A stretch of 64,000 bases of DNA, from positions 1 through 64,000 of the forward strand of contig NZ_LNGH01000008.1 of NCBI RefSeq assembly GCF_011057715.1, in the 5' to 3' direction. The notes beneath the pieces are model-generated. The model did not search any database. It saw nothing but the letters and a program-made list of their open reading frames with translations, and was not told where the DNA came from. How positions within the stretch are numbered: the first letter of the stretch is position 1; the number at the start of each line of letters is the position of its first letter. The position numbers and the translations under genes were made by a program. Shown piece after piece: positions 53,587-63,640 of this stretch. The stretch comes from Marinitoga sp. 38H-ov. GTDB taxonomy: Bacteria > Thermotogota > Thermotogae > Petrotogales > Petrotogaceae.

Positions 53587-54498
53587 TTAAATATTATAGG
53601 AATATAATTTAAAATATATTCCTAAAAATAAAAATTCAATCAATGCTAAAGTTAAACCCAAATAAGGATAATCCCAACTAATAATACCTATTATACCAAA
53701 TAAAAATGAAAAAGTATATGTCATCATAGCTGTTTTTTTAACGGATATATTGTATCTTCTTTTTATTTTATCATAAATATGGTCTCTATCTCCAAAAAAT
53801 GGAGATTTATTATTCAAAACTCTTCTTAAAAAACTAAAAAATAAATCTGTATAAAATAAAGCTGAAACTATTATTGATATGGAAAATCCACCAAATCCAT
53901 GATTAGATGTCATTATAACTGTTAAATAAAAAATAGTATATCCTAAAAAATAGGACCCTGCATCTCCTAAAAAGATCTTTGCTGGATGAAAATTAAATAA
54001 AAGAAAACCTAATATAGCTACTACAATATAAATATAATTTAAATGATTTGAAATTATACTTAAAAACAATATTACAAATAATGTATTACCTCCACAAATT
54101 CCATCCATTCCATCTATCATATTTACTGCATTAATTAATGTTACACCTAAAATTGTTAAAATAATTGAATAAATTATTCCAAGAGAGTTATAAAATGGTA
54201 ATAATGTCAATACAACCCCTATAAACTCATTAATTAATCTAAATCTTGGAGAGATATTCATTATATCATCTAATAATCCTAAAACAAGCATTAATGTTCC
54301 AAAAATAATAAATCTAATATCCTCTATAAACCATATGCTAGATAAATATATAGCCACACCACCTAAATACGGTATAGCATCATCATGAATTTTTAAATTA
54401 TTATCCGGATTATCTACAACCCTTAACTTTTTTGCTATAGGAATCATTATATATGTTATTATTATTGATAACATGAATATAATTAAGTAGTTCCCCAT
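53587..54498 (-). CDS. WecA/TagO-like polyprenyl-phosphate GlcNAc-1-phosphate transferase (303 aa)
   Basis: A GT4 (MraY/WecA) family membrane enzyme that joins a sugar-1-phosphate to undecaprenyl phosphate, the first step of surface polysaccharide synthesis. Motifs: DNPDNNLKIHDDAIPYLGG near the N-terminus, LGLLDDI, NAVNMIDGMDGICGG, IFLGDAGSYFLGY and GDRDHIYDK. About ten membrane helices. The HIYDK motif points to WecA/TagO rather than MraY. Its product could be the acceptor of the TagA/WecG enzyme at 18.7 kb. Confidence 0.92.
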   Translation of the reverse strand: MGNYLIIFMLSIIITYIMIPIAKKLRVVDNPDNNLKIHDDAIPYLGGVAIYLSSIWFIEDIRFIIFGTLMLVLGLLDDIMNISPRFRLINEFIGVVLTLLPFYNSLGIIYSIILTILGVTLINAVNMIDGMDGICGGNTLFVILFLSIISNHLNYIYIVVAILGFLLFNFHPAKIFLGDAGSYFLGYTIFYLTVIMTSNHGFGGFSISIIVSALFYTDLFFSFLRRVLNNKSPFFGDRDHIYDKIKRRYNISVKKTAMMTYTFSFLFGIIGIISWDYPYLGLTLALIEFLFLGIYFKLYSYNI

Positions 54499-54506
54499 AA
54501 TTCACC

Positions 54507-56369
54507 TCAATATGCTATATCTTTTTTTATTTTTGACGTAGCTTCTGGTATATATTTTTCAATTAAATTATTAAATAATTCAAAATCATTTTCTTTGAAT
54601 CCTTTAGATATATCTTCTATTAATTTATTTAACTGATTTAATTCTATAATATCATTTCCTTTTAAGATGAATATCCTTTCATTATCAGTTTTTATAAACT
54701 CTTCTGAATCTAAAAATAATTCTTCATATAATTTTTCACCTGGTCTAATACCAGTATATACTATTTTTATATCTTGATCTGGAATATATCCTGAAAGCTT
54801 AATCATTTCTCTAGCTAATTTGTCAATTAATACAGGCTCTCCCATATTTAACACAAATACTTCACCATTATTAGCAAATGATCCGGCTTGCAACACTAAA
54901 GCTACAGCTTCTGGTATTGTCATGAAATATCTTTTCATTCTTGGATCAGTTACTGTAACTGGACCACCTTTTCTTATTTGTTCTTGAAAAATAGGAATTA
55001 CGCTTCCTCTGCTTCCTAAAACATTACCAAATCGAACAATCCCAAATTTCGTACTTGATTGCTTAGCTAAAGCTCTTATTATTATTTCTCCAAATCTCTT
55101 TGAAGTTCCCATTATTGATGTTGGATTTATTGCTTTATCTGTTGATATATAAATAAATCTTTTCACATTATTATCAATTGAATTCTTAGCTAAAATATAT
55201 GTTCCATATGCATTTACCCTAAAAGCTTCTGATGGATTCTTTTCCATTAATGGAACATGTTTATGAGCTGCTGCATGAAAAACCACATCAGGTTTAAATA
55301 TATTAAATATCTCTTTTATCCTATGTTCATTTGTAATATCGCCAATAATTTCAGTTATAGTTAAATTTGGAAATTTTTCATTTAACTCTTTTGATATATT
55401 AAATATACTATTTTCTCCTCTTCCTAAAATTAATAATTCTTTAGGGTTTAACGCAGCAACTTGTCTACATATTTCAGAACCTATACTTCCTCCAGCACCA
55501 GTAACCAACACTTTATTATCCGTTATATAATACTTTATTTCATCAAAATTTACTTTAATTTCCTTTCTACCAAGTAAATCTTCTATATTTACATCTCTTA
55601 TAAATCCTAATGACACCTTATTATTTAATATTTCAAAAATCCCTGGTAATGTTTTTAATCTAACCTTTTTGGTATCAATATTATCTATAATTCTCTTTAA
55701 CTGTTCTGAAGTCGCAGATGGTATTGCTATAATAACTTCGTTAATTGAATATTTTTCTACAATTTTCATAACTTCCGAGGTTTTTCCTAATATTTTAACA
55801 TCTCTTATTTTTCTACCTATTTTAGATTCATCATCGTCTAAAAATCCTACTACTTTCCCATATAATGGATGTTTTATAAATTCTTCTAGCAATTCTACCC
55901 CTGCATCCCCAGCTCCAACAATTAATATCTTTTTACTTACATTATTACTAATATTATTTTTTACATTAATTATATTTTTTTCGTTATTTTTTGAAAACCA
56001 CCATACTCTACTAAAAATAATAAGAATTGAACCTAATAGCGCTGTAATAAATCCTACAGTTATTGGAATAATTAAATTTGAAAACAATGTTCTTCTTAAA
56101 CCTTCAATTATAAAAAAGTTAATTATGTAACCCAAAAAAGAGGAATAAATTATAGGTTTAATTTCTTTTAATGTTGCAAATCTCCATACATAATCATATA
56201 TTTTATTGAAATATAATACAATTACCATTACCAAAGGAAAGATCATTATTGGTAATATGTATTTTTGTATTTCAATAATATCTGTCTGAAATCTAAAAAA
56301 CAAAGCTATAATATAACTAATAAAAAATATAATATAATCTATAATAATTAATTGAATCTTTCTTTTCAT
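54507..56369 (-). CDS. CapD/FlaA1-like nucleotide-sugar 4,6-dehydratase (620 aa)
   Basis: Four N-terminal membrane helices (about 5-115), then a CoA-binding-like Rossmann fold (ILIVGAGDAGVELLEEF), then an SDR domain with GAGGSIGSEICRQ (about 292-304) and STDKAINPTSIMGTSKR. The usual catalytic Tyr of SDR enzymes is Met in MGTSK, as is normal for this dehydratase family (PglF, CapD). It probably converts UDP-GlcNAc to the 4-keto-6-deoxy form, which the DegT gene product would aminate. Confidence 0.92.
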   Translation of the reverse strand: MKRKIQLIIIDYIIFFISYIIALFFRFQTDIIEIQKYILPIMIFPLVMVIVLYFNKIYDYVWRFATLKEIKPIIYSSFLGYIINFFIIEGLRRTLFSNLIIPITVGFITALLGSILIIFSRVWWFSKNNEKNIINVKNNISNNVSKKILIVGAGDAGVELLEEFIKHPLYGKVVGFLDDDESKIGRKIRDVKILGKTSEVMKIVEKYSINEVIIAIPSATSEQLKRIIDNIDTKKVRLKTLPGIFEILNNKVSLGFIRDVNIEDLLGRKEIKVNFDEIKYYITDNKVLVTGAGGSIGSEICRQVAALNPKELLILGRGENSIFNISKELNEKFPNLTITEIIGDITNEHRIKEIFNIFKPDVVFHAAAHKHVPLMEKNPSEAFRVNAYGTYILAKNSIDNNVKRFIYISTDKAINPTSIMGTSKRFGEIIIRALAKQSSTKFGIVRFGNVLGSRGSVIPIFQEQIRKGGPVTVTDPRMKRYFMTIPEAVALVLQAGSFANNGEVFVLNMGEPVLIDKLAREMIKLSGYIPDQDIKIVYTGIRPGEKLYEELFLDSEEFIKTDNERIFILKGNDIIELNQLNKLIEDISKGFKENDFELFNNLIEKYIPEATSKIKKDIAY

Positions 56370-56378
56370 ACTGTCACC

Positions 56379-57641
56379 TTATTTCTCAAATTTATCTAAT
56401 ATGTCTTTTATTATTTCAACAACATATTTTTGTTCATGTATAGTAATTTCAGTATAAAATGGTATTGCTATAGTTAAAGAAGATATTAGCTCTGTAACTG
56501 GATAATCCCCCTCTTTATAACCATACAAATCTCTATAGAATTTTTGCAAATGAACTGGTGAAAAATAATTTTTTGACTGAACACCATTTTTATTAAGTTC
56601 ATCTATTACACTATATGTAATATTTTTAATATTATATAATATTTTTTTCCACTCATTATTTTTTTCAATATATAAAGGTAAATCAACATTTTTAACATAA
56701 TCAGGAATATCTATTAAATTCGACATCCAATCTAAAGATAATCTAATAACAAAAACAAACCAACTCATTTTTGTAGTATATTTTTCTATTTTAGGTAATA
56801 CTATTCTTTTTTCGTTTTTAAATAAATCAAAATAATTATTTGCGACATTATTTCTTTTTTCAAGAATTTCATCAAGCCTTTGCATTTGCGCATATCCAAG
56901 TCCCGCTGATAATTCATCCATTCTATAATTATATCCTAATCTTACATGTTCTAACCATTCATTAGAATCCCCTCTACCTTGATTAGACATTGATCTACAT
57001 AATTTACTTATTTCTTCATTGTTAGTAATAATAATTCCGCCTTCACCTGTTGTTATTTGTTTATTAGGATAAAATGCAAATGTCCCCGCCTCACCAAAAG
57101 TACCTACATATTTATTTTTATATTTTGCACCAATTGCTTCACAAGAATCTTCTATTATTTTCCATTTATTATTTTTACATATTTCTATTGCTTTATCCCA
57201 ATCTAAAGGTTGTCCAAATATATCAACACCCATAAAAAATTTTATATTATTTAAATTCTTTATTCTTTTATAAATTGGATGATTTTTATCTTTAAGACTT
57301 TTTTCTATCTTTTCTAAATCAATATTATAATTATTTGGATCAATATCTATAAATACCGGGTGAGCCCTTTCAAAAAGAGCTACATTTGAAGAAGCTATAA
57401 AAGTAAAAGGCGTTACTAACATCCCATCATTTTCTTTTATATTTAAAGATCTTAATATTAAATGTAATGCAGAAGTTCCACTATTTACTGCAATTGCATG
57501 TTCAACACCGAAATATTTCTCAACACTTTTTTCAAATTTGTTCAAATAAGAACCTAAAGCCAATCTTTCACTTGAGAAGATTTCATCTAGTATTTTCTTT
57601 TCTAAACTTGTTAAACTAGCAGAAGACAAAGGTACATTCAT
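56379..57641 (-). CDS. DegT/DnrJ/EryC1-family aminotransferase (420 aa)
   Basis: A PLP-dependent sugar aminotransferase. The PLP lysine is K194 in FYPNKQITTGEGG, with D165/S166 (IIEDSCEA) and NSGTSALH as PLP-site motifs. It precedes the CapD-like gene by 9 nt. The pair corresponds to PglF-PglE in UDP-bacillosamine-type synthesis. No acetyltransferase follows, so the product may be a free 4-amino sugar. AGGGGGATTAAA precedes the ATG. Confidence 0.93.
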   Translation of the reverse strand: MNVPLSSASLTSLEKKILDEIFSSERLALGSYLNKFEKSVEKYFGVEHAIAVNSGTSALHLILRSLNIKENDGMLVTPFTFIASSNVALFERAHPVFIDIDPNNYNIDLEKIEKSLKDKNHPIYKRIKNLNNIKFFMGVDIFGQPLDWDKAIEICKNNKWKIIEDSCEAIGAKYKNKYVGTFGEAGTFAFYPNKQITTGEGGIIITNNEEISKLCRSMSNQGRGDSNEWLEHVRLGYNYRMDELSAGLGYAQMQRLDEILEKRNNVANNYFDLFKNEKRIVLPKIEKYTTKMSWFVFVIRLSLDWMSNLIDIPDYVKNVDLPLYIEKNNEWKKILYNIKNITYSVIDELNKNGVQSKNYFSPVHLQKFYRDLYGYKEGDYPVTELISSLTIAIPFYTEITIHEQKYVVEIIKDILDKFEK

Positions 57642-57659
57642 TTTAATCCCCCTTAAATT

Positions 57660-57690
57660 AAAAGGAGCTCGCTATTAGCGAGCCTTTTAA
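57660..57690 (-). terminator. Rho-independent terminator of ylxQ-infB
   Basis: GCTCGCT and AGCGAGC around a 3-nt loop, with AAAAGG and CCTTTT extending the stem across one bulged base. On the minus strand a T-rich run follows. Confidence 0.8.
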
Positions 57691-57691
57691 A

Positions 57692-59800
57692 TTATTCATT
57701 TTTTCCAAATTCAATGGTTCTTTCAACTTGAATATATTTATAAAATTCCATTTCATCGCCATCGCTAATATCATCAAAATTCAGTATTTTTATACCACAT
57801 TCCTTAGGCGCTTCTATTCTTTTTACCTCATCTTTGTAATGTCTTAATGATTCTATTTTACCATCATATACAAGTTTCCCTTGTCTATATAATCTTACTG
57901 AACCATCTCTTTCAACATACCCTTCTTTTAATTGAATACCCGCTATAGTTCCAACCTTTTTTATTTTGAATACTTGTTTAACCTCACCAGATCCGGTGAT
58001 TTCTTCTTTTTCTTCAGGTTCTAACATACCCTGTAATGCTTTCTTTAAATCATCTATTAAATTAAAGATTATATCATATCTTTTTATCTGAATTCTTTCT
58101 CTTTCTGCAAATTTTACTGCACTACTATCAGCTTTAACTCTAAATCCTAGTATAACAGCATCAGATGCTGTTGCAAGCATAACATCACTTTTTGTAATAG
58201 CACCTATACCACCGTGAATAACTTGTAGCTGTATGTCAGGATTTTCTAATTTTGCTATTGCATTTTTTAATGCTTCTAATGATCCAAATGTATCAGCTTT
58301 AATAATGATGTTTAGTATTTTTTGTTCTCCTTCTTCTTTCATCATTTTCAATGCATCTTCAAGTCTTATATGTCTTTTTTGCACTACTTTCTCTACAAGA
58401 GCTTTTTTCTTTTCAACATAATCTTTAGCTTCATGTAATGATTTTACTCCGTATAATATAGAATGCATATCTGGTACTTCTTCAAATCCTAAAATTTGAA
58501 CTGGATCAGATGGACCTGCAACTTTAACATTTTTACCGTTGGGATCTATCATTCTTCTAACTTTACCAAATGTATTTCCTGCTACAAAATAATCTCCAAC
58601 CTTTATTTTTCCATCTTTCACTATAGTCGTTGCTACAGGACCCAAGAATTTATCCAACCTACTTTCAATAATAACCCCTCTCGCTAACCCTTCAGGGTAA
58701 CATTTTATTTCTTGCATTTCTGCAACTAAAAGTATCATTTCTAATAATTCATCTATACCTTGACCAGATTTAGCAGATATTGGAACTGTAATTGTATCTC
58801 CGCCCCAATCTTCTGGTATAAGATTTAATTTTGCTACCATTTGTTGCTTTGTTAAATCTACGTTAGCATTTGGCTTATCTATTTTATTTATCGCAACAAT
58901 TATTGGAACATTAGCATTTTTTGCGTGATTATATGCTTCAATTGTTTGAGGCATTACACCATCATCAGCAGCAATTATTAAAACTACTATATCAGTAGCT
59001 TGAGCGCCTCTAGCTCTCATTTCAGTAAATGCTTCGTGACCAGGTGTATCTATAAATGTTATTTTTTTACCATCATAATTTACTTGATAAGCACCTATAG
59101 ACTGTGTAATTCCACCGGCTTCTTTTTCTGCAACTCTAGTATTTCTTATATTATCTAACAATGTTGTTTTACCATGGTCTACATGTCCCATTATAGTAAC
59201 AACAGGTGGTCTTATTGTTAATTTATCAGATTTTTCTTCATATATTTTCTTCCAAAATTCTTTAAATTTTTCTTCTGGGTCTATTTTTTCACTTAATTCA
59301 ACATTTTCTTCGTTTTTTATCTCTTCTGATTCATCTACTATATCAAGTAATGCATTAAACATCATAGCAATCTCTTCTGCTTGTTCTTCTGATAATATTT
59401 GACCCGGTCTAAGAATTTTACCTTTTAAGAAAAATTCTTTTATTATATCATTTTGCCCTTTCCCCAATTTATTTGCTAAAACATCCAATTTTAACTCTGA
59501 TTTAGATATTTTTATTTCTTTTATTTCTTCTTCTTTTTTTACTTCTTCTTTTTTTATTTCTTTAGATTTTTTTTCATTTTTATTTTCTATCTTTTTTTCT
59601 TTGGGTTCACTTTTTTTCTTTTCAACATTCTTTTCATTATTTTTCTCCTCAAACAGTTCCCTAATTGCTTCTACTTCATCATCTTCTAAAGTTGACATAT
59701 GGCTTTTTAAACTATATCCTAAATCATTTAATTCATTTAATAATTCTTTAGCATGCATTCCGAATTCTTTAGCTAATTGATATACTCGCGTCTTAGACAA
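57692..59800 (-). CDS. infB: Translation initiation factor IF-2 (702 aa)
   Basis: IF-2 places fMet-tRNA on the 30S subunit and promotes subunit joining. An N-terminal helical domain, a charged Lys/Glu linker (about 60-110) and a second IF2-N domain are followed by the GTPase: G1 [11 protein letters not shown]3 DTPGHEAF, G4 NKIDK. C-terminal domains complete the factor. The start is TTG 59800: GGAGGTG lies 6 nt upstream, whereas an ATG at 59818 lies before that site. The start overlaps ylxQ by 8 nt. Confidence 0.96.
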   Translation of the reverse strand: MSKTRVYQLAKEFGMHAKELLNELNDLGYSLKSHMSTLEDDEVEAIRELFEEKNNEKNVEKKKSEPKEKKIENKNEKKSKEIKKEEVKKEEEIKEIKISKSELKLDVLANKLGKGQNDIIKEFFLKGKILRPGQILSEEQAEEIAMMFNALLDIVDESEEIKNEENVELSEKIDPEEKFKEFWKKIYEEKSDKLTIRPPVVTIMGHVDHGKTTLLDNIRNTRVAEKEAGGITQSIGAYQVNYDGKKITFIDTPGHEAFTEMRARGAQATDIVVLIIAADDGVMPQTIEAYNHAKNANVPIIVAINKIDKPNANVDLTKQQMVAKLNLIPEDWGGDTITVPISAKSGQGIDELLEMILLVAEMQEIKCYPEGLARGVIIESRLDKFLGPVATTIVKDGKIKVGDYFVAGNTFGKVRRMIDPNGKNVKVAGPSDPVQILGFEEVPDMHSILYGVKSLHEAKDYVEKKKALVEKVVQKRHIRLEDALKMMKEEGEQKILNIIIKADTFGSLEALKNAIAKLENPDIQLQVIHGGIGAITKSDVMLATASDAVILGFRVKADSSAVKFAERERIQIKRYDIIFNLIDDLKKALQGMLEPEEKEEITGSGEVKQVFKIKKVGTIAGIQLKEGYVERDGSVRLYRQGKLVYDGKIESLRHYKDEVKRIEAPKECGIKILNFDDISDGDEMEFYKYIQVERTIEFGKNE

Positions 59801-60128
59801 TTGAATCACCTCCAGCATCCGCTACTTCTTTAATTCCATTAACTATATTTTCATCTAAAACACCTACCACACTTATTTCTTCTTTGCCTAAAGCATGTCC
59901 CAAATCCTCTTTTGTATATTCTTTTAGCAATATATATGGGACTTTATGTGATTCGCATCTTTTTATTGTATCTTCTTTTACAGATTCTCCAACATTAGAT
60001 GCGATTATTATAAACTTTTTTCTTCTTTTTGGATTTCTAATATATTCTTTAATGTTATCTTTTCCAAAAATAATTTTCCGCATCCGTGAAGCAAAACCTA
60101 AAAGGTTTACAACCTTTTTTTCATTCAT
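59793..60128 (-). CDS. L7Ae/L30e-family RNA-binding protein YlxQ (111 aa)
   Basis: A small protein with the L7Ae fold: [17 protein letters not shown], then '[28 protein letters not shown]' as the RNA-binding core. It is the YlxQ gene found before infB in many Gram-positives. It binds K-turn or related RNA by homology; the role is not settled. GGAGGTAAAAG precedes the ATG, and its end contains the infB ribosome site. Confidence 0.88.
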   Translation of the reverse strand: MNEKKVVNLLGFASRMRKIIFGKDNIKEYIRNPKRRKKFIIIASNVGESVKEDTIKRCESHKVPYILLKEYTKEDLGHALGKEEISVVGVLDENIVNGIKEVADAGGDSIV

Positions 60129-60159
60129 TCTTTTACCTCCAATTTTCTTTTCTAAAGTA

Positions 60160-60168
60160 ATTATAACA
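60160..60168 (-). promoter_or_regulatory. Extended -10 promoter for ylxQ-infB
   Basis: On the minus strand TGTTATAAT, 32 nt before the ylxQ ATG. Same core as the yajC, dnaE-like and malE-like promoters. Confidence 0.6.
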
Positions 60169-60229
60169 TATAAATTTGGAATAAAGAAATGTTCATTATA
60201 TTATAGAAATTAAATAACAGTAATTTAAC

Positions 60230-60255
60230 AAAAAATCCCCCTTGCGGAGGATTTT
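60230..60255 (-). terminator. Rho-independent terminator of the envelope carbohydrate locus
   Basis: On the minus strand AATCCTCC, loop GCAA and GGGGGATT (one mismatch) are followed by six T. It begins at the stop codon of the CBM48/beta-barrel gene. Confidence 0.82.
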
Positions 60256-61489
60256 AAAATTTAGAAGTAGCATTAATATACAAATAGTAATTTTCAAAAT
60301 CATTCTCAAAATCATGTCCTAACTTGAATTTTACAGAAATATTTTCTTTTTTTAATTCGTATCCTATTTTATAGCCTAAGTTGTTTAAATTATCATAGTG
60401 CATATCAAATAAAATCATTGCATCGTTTGTTATATCATATTTTGCTCCAAATTCTAACTTATATGTATTATTTTTCAAAGTATAATCAACTAACAATGAC
60501 AAATAATTATAAAAATTCCCTTCTAATGATATATTTTCATTAAAAAAGCTATAAATCCATTTAACTTGAATATTATCATCGCTAAAATCAGATAAAATAT
60601 ATTCTAGTTTATCAGTATATTTATACTCTATACCAACTCCATTAGCTTCTATTCTTCCATATATATTCATTGGAGATGTATTTGTTTTAGGAGAAAATAA
60701 TGCTGTAAGATAAAATTTTTCTAAATATAATTTACTTGATAAAAAATAATTTAGATCATTATTATTTGAATAAGCATCAATTCCTATATTGATAAAATTT
60801 GTTTTAAATACTCCAAAAAAGCCAGAATTTTCTTTTTCAATATTTTCACTAAAATTTATTAAGTCATTTACAGCCTTATTCTTATACATTCCAAATTTAA
60901 AATTAGAATTTTCCCATACAGCTTTTAAAGAAGATAATTCTAATTGCCAATTATTGTTATCTGCTTTTAAAACAGCTTCTAAATTCATGCCGGTTTTTTT
61001 AGGATTAATAATTAAATTAAATTCATGTACAACTTCAGGATTTTTTAATGAATATTTTTCAATATCAAATTTTGATTTCAAATCAAAGGCATATGACCCA
61101 CTTAATATACCGCTTTCTTGTTTTTCAGGTATTTCTATCTTTAATTTTCCATTTTCTAAAATTAATGAAAATGCCCCGTTTTTTCCACCAAAGCCATCTG
61201 GCGTATATCCCGGAGCATCTGGATCTTCCTTCCAATCAGTTCCATTAACCACAAATTTATACTGATAATCTCCAGGTGCTAATTTCAACATAATTTTCCA
61301 CAATCCATTTTTACTTTTTTCCATCGGATGAGCACTTGGATCCCAATTATTAAATGATCCTGCTAAAAAAACTTTTGAAGCTGTAAGGTCTTTAAATTCA
61401 AAAACTACATTATTATTATAAATATAAACTTTTGAAAAAGAGACAATTGATACTGTTAATATAGCTAATAATATTATTATTTTTTTCAT
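60254..61489 (-). CDS. Putative outer-membrane beta-barrel with N-terminal CBM48 domain (411 aa)
   Basis: Signal peptide 1-19. Residues about 22-115 form a CBM48/AMPK glycogen-binding-like domain (FLAGSFNNWDPSAHPM, GDYQYKFVVNG, DPDAPG). The rest (about 130-411) is rich in alternating hydrophobic strands with aromatic residues and ends in Phe (YLYINATSKF), as outer-membrane beta-barrels do. It may bind alpha-glucans at the toga surface and pass sugars inward. It follows the other beta-barrel gene by 11 nt. Barrel topology is inferred from pattern only. Confidence 0.72.
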   Translation of the reverse strand: MKKIIILLAILTVSIVSFSKVYIYNNNVVFEFKDLTASKVFLAGSFNNWDPSAHPMEKSKNGLWKIMLKLAPGDYQYKFVVNGTDWKEDPDAPGYTPDGFGGKNGAFSLILENGKLKIEIPEKQESGILSGSYAFDLKSKFDIEKYSLKNPEVVHEFNLIINPKKTGMNLEAVLKADNNNWQLELSSLKAVWENSNFKFGMYKNKAVNDLINFSENIEKENSGFFGVFKTNFINIGIDAYSNNNDLNYFLSSKLYLEKFYLTALFSPKTNTSPMNIYGRIEANGVGIEYKYTDKLEYILSDFSDDNIQVKWIYSFFNENISLEGNFYNYLSLLVDYTLKNNTYKLEFGAKYDITNDAMILFDMHYDNLNNLGYKIGYELKKENISVKFKLGHDFENDFENYYLYINATSKF

Positions 61490-61500
61490 TAAAACACCTC

Positions 61501-62856
61501 CTAAAATCCTGTTCTAACAGTTAAAGAGATTTGTTTCTTAAATTCTTTTGAAGCACCAAAATTCCCATCTCCTAAACTTAGTAACAATTCCATATTAGAA
61601 AATCCTGTATATTTTGTTTCTAAATATAATGTTTTATACCTTTCTATTACACCATAAATATACATACCTTTTCCAAAAAAATTAAAATTACCAAAAGATT
61701 TTGATAATGTACCATATAATACTTCTGAAAAACCTCCATTATAAACAGTTGAATTTTCTATATTCACAGCATTATTACCAAAAATATACGATAGATTATA
61801 ATAATATCCAAATATATTCCCATTTATATTAGAAGAAATTGAAAATTCTCTGAATTTTTTTATATTCATCCAATTATCTTCTAATCCATGTTTATAAATT
61901 GAAATATTTACATTCCCTAATATTTTCAATGGAATATTTAAAAAAATTTCTGAATCATATAAGTCATATTTATTGCTTTCAAAAGGAACCCCTATGTATA
62001 GATAATTATAGTTATTTAGAAATAAATAACTTTTTAAATATTCTAAAGAAAAGCCAGGAAAATTATAATATCCCTCAAGTGTAATGTTCAGATTCCCAAT
62101 ATTTAATTCATTTCTAATGCTATTGGAAAAACTATCAGGTAAATAATCTTTTTTATAACCAAAAGATAAATATTTTAAGTAAAAAGCATTATTAATATTA
62201 TTGAAAATAATTCTATTACCTAAAAATACTAAATAATTATTATCTAAATACTTTTCTCCTTTATCATATGAATATCCAAATTCTCCAAAAAATTGTGTAT
62301 TATCTAAATTTAAATTGAAATCAAATAATCTCCAATCATAATATATATATTTTGTAAAATATTCTCTGGAATATATATAACTATAATAGAAATTTCCCAA
62401 AGGTATTCCTCTTAAATGAGAAATAAAAAGTGATGAAGACGAATCATCTTTTTTTACTAAAAAATTTTCCGCACGAAATATGGGCAGATCGACCTTAAAT
62501 ATAAATCCATTTACTGCACCTATTTTTTCATTATTAAATGCATTTAACCAATCTGTTGTGTTGACACTTTTCTTTTTCAAAAGTGTTCTGAAAATATTTG
62601 AATCAAATTTAAACTCAAATTCTCCATCTGTTATATAATATTTATCATCACTACCTTTATTTAAATTTAATTCACCAGAAAAATTTGAATCATTTGGCTT
62701 AATATACAAATCTAATTTTAGACCATTATAATAGAATTGTGCAGGAGATGATTCTAAGGTATATGTCCATGATGATTCTAAATTTCCATTAATTTGAACA
62801 TCAGAAAAAACTATTATTGAACTTAATAACAAAAAAATTATATATATTTTTTTCAT
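61501..62856 (-). CDS. Putative outer-membrane beta-barrel protein (451 aa)
   Basis: Signal peptide 1-18 (KKIYIIFLLLSSIIVFS). The mature protein is built of alternating strands rich in Tyr, Phe and Asn and ends KQISLTVRTGF, a typical barrel C-terminus with terminal Phe. No homologue is recognised by eye. Its ATG overlaps the stop of the lipoprotein gene (ATGA). A channel or receptor for the sugar bound by the neighbouring CBM proteins is a reasonable guess. Confidence 0.68.
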   Translation of the reverse strand: MKKIYIIFLLLSSIIVFSDVQINGNLESSWTYTLESSPAQFYYNGLKLDLYIKPNDSNFSGELNLNKGSDDKYYITDGEFEFKFDSNIFRTLLKKKSVNTTDWLNAFNNEKIGAVNGFIFKVDLPIFRAENFLVKKDDSSSSLFISHLRGIPLGNFYYSYIYSREYFTKYIYYDWRLFDFNLNLDNTQFFGEFGYSYDKGEKYLDNNYLVFLGNRIIFNNINNAFYLKYLSFGYKKDYLPDSFSNSIRNELNIGNLNITLEGYYNFPGFSLEYLKSYLFLNNYNYLYIGVPFESNKYDLYDSEIFLNIPLKILGNVNISIYKHGLEDNWMNIKKFREFSISSNINGNIFGYYYNLSYIFGNNAVNIENSTVYNGGFSEVLYGTLSKSFGNFNFFGKGMYIYGVIERYKTLYLETKYTGFSNMELLLSLGDGNFGASKEFKKQISLTVRTGF

Positions 62857-63584
62857 TGTGAATCACCAACTTTCAACTCTTCAATTTCTACATAACTTAT
62901 CAACGGAAAAAACTTTATTATAAACCCTGTCACATCATTTTTAAAAGTATATATTTGATTTTGTGATGAATCCGAATATACTTCTCCATTAAATATCATT
63001 TGCCATGGTTTCCAGGTTGTAGAAGCAGGAATTTTATATTCAATATTTTCTCCTTTTTTATATTCTTTATTTATTTCAATTTCAAAATGATTAGAAACTT
63101 TATTCATTTGTTCTGGTGTCCAATTATTAAAGCTACCAGCTACATACCAATTCATGTTTAACTTTGTATCATCGCCAACTCCTACACCTTTACCATTAGA
63201 TAATTTATCAACATCTAAATAAATATTTATTTGATTATCTAATAAACCGGATTTTAAAACAGGAATAGAATCAGAAACAATATTCCCATCATTTTTTACA
63301 TAAAATACCTTATAATATCCTATATAAAATTTGTTTCCATCATTATCTACTTCATTAAAATTTATTTTAGAAGCATCTATAGTAACTTTATATAATTTTA
63401 AATTTTCATCATATATAAATTTGCTATTTTCTACAATATTTTTATTATCTGTTTGCAACCAATTATTTCCGTCATAACCTACATATATACCTTCTGGAAT
63501 AGACAAATTCAATAATTTCATCATACATCCTGAAAAAATTAACATCAAAGAAATTATTAAAATTAATAATACAATCTTTTTCAA
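62853..63584 (-). CDS. CBM48-like lipoprotein (243 aa)
   Basis: The N-terminus KKIVLLILIISLMLIFSGC is a lipoprotein signal with lipobox FSGC. Residues about 140-225 have a CBM48-like E-set domain: WYVAGSFNNWTPEQM, later EYKIPASTTWKPWQMIFNG. It should sit on a membrane surface and bind glucan chains. I chose TTG 63584, 6 nt after GGAGGTG; the ATGs at 63599 and 63590 are before or too close to that site. The first 120 residues after the signal also look beta-rich and may be a second binding domain. Confidence 0.75.
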   Translation of the reverse strand: MKKIVLLILIISLMLIFSGCMMKLLNLSIPEGIYVGYDGNNWLQTDNKNIVENSKFIYDENLKLYKVTIDASKINFNEVDNDGNKFYIGYYKVFYVKNDGNIVSDSIPVLKSGLLDNQINIYLDVDKLSNGKGVGVGDDTKLNMNWYVAGSFNNWTPEQMNKVSNHFEIEINKEYKKGENIEYKIPASTTWKPWQMIFNGEVYSDSSQNQIYTFKNDVTGFIIKFFPLISYVEIEELKVGDSQ

Positions 63585-63600
63585 AAACATCACCTCCATT

Positions 63601-63640
63601 CTTTTAAAAATCCCACCTCAAAAGAGGTGGGGAGTTTTTA
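63601..63640 (-). terminator. Terminator or attenuator between the two surface-protein genes
   Basis: On the minus strand CCCACCTC, loop TTTT and GAGGTGGG, then ATTTTTAAAAG. It lies after the stop of the partial gene and only 17 nt before the lipoprotein start, leaving no room for a promoter. Confidence 0.85.
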
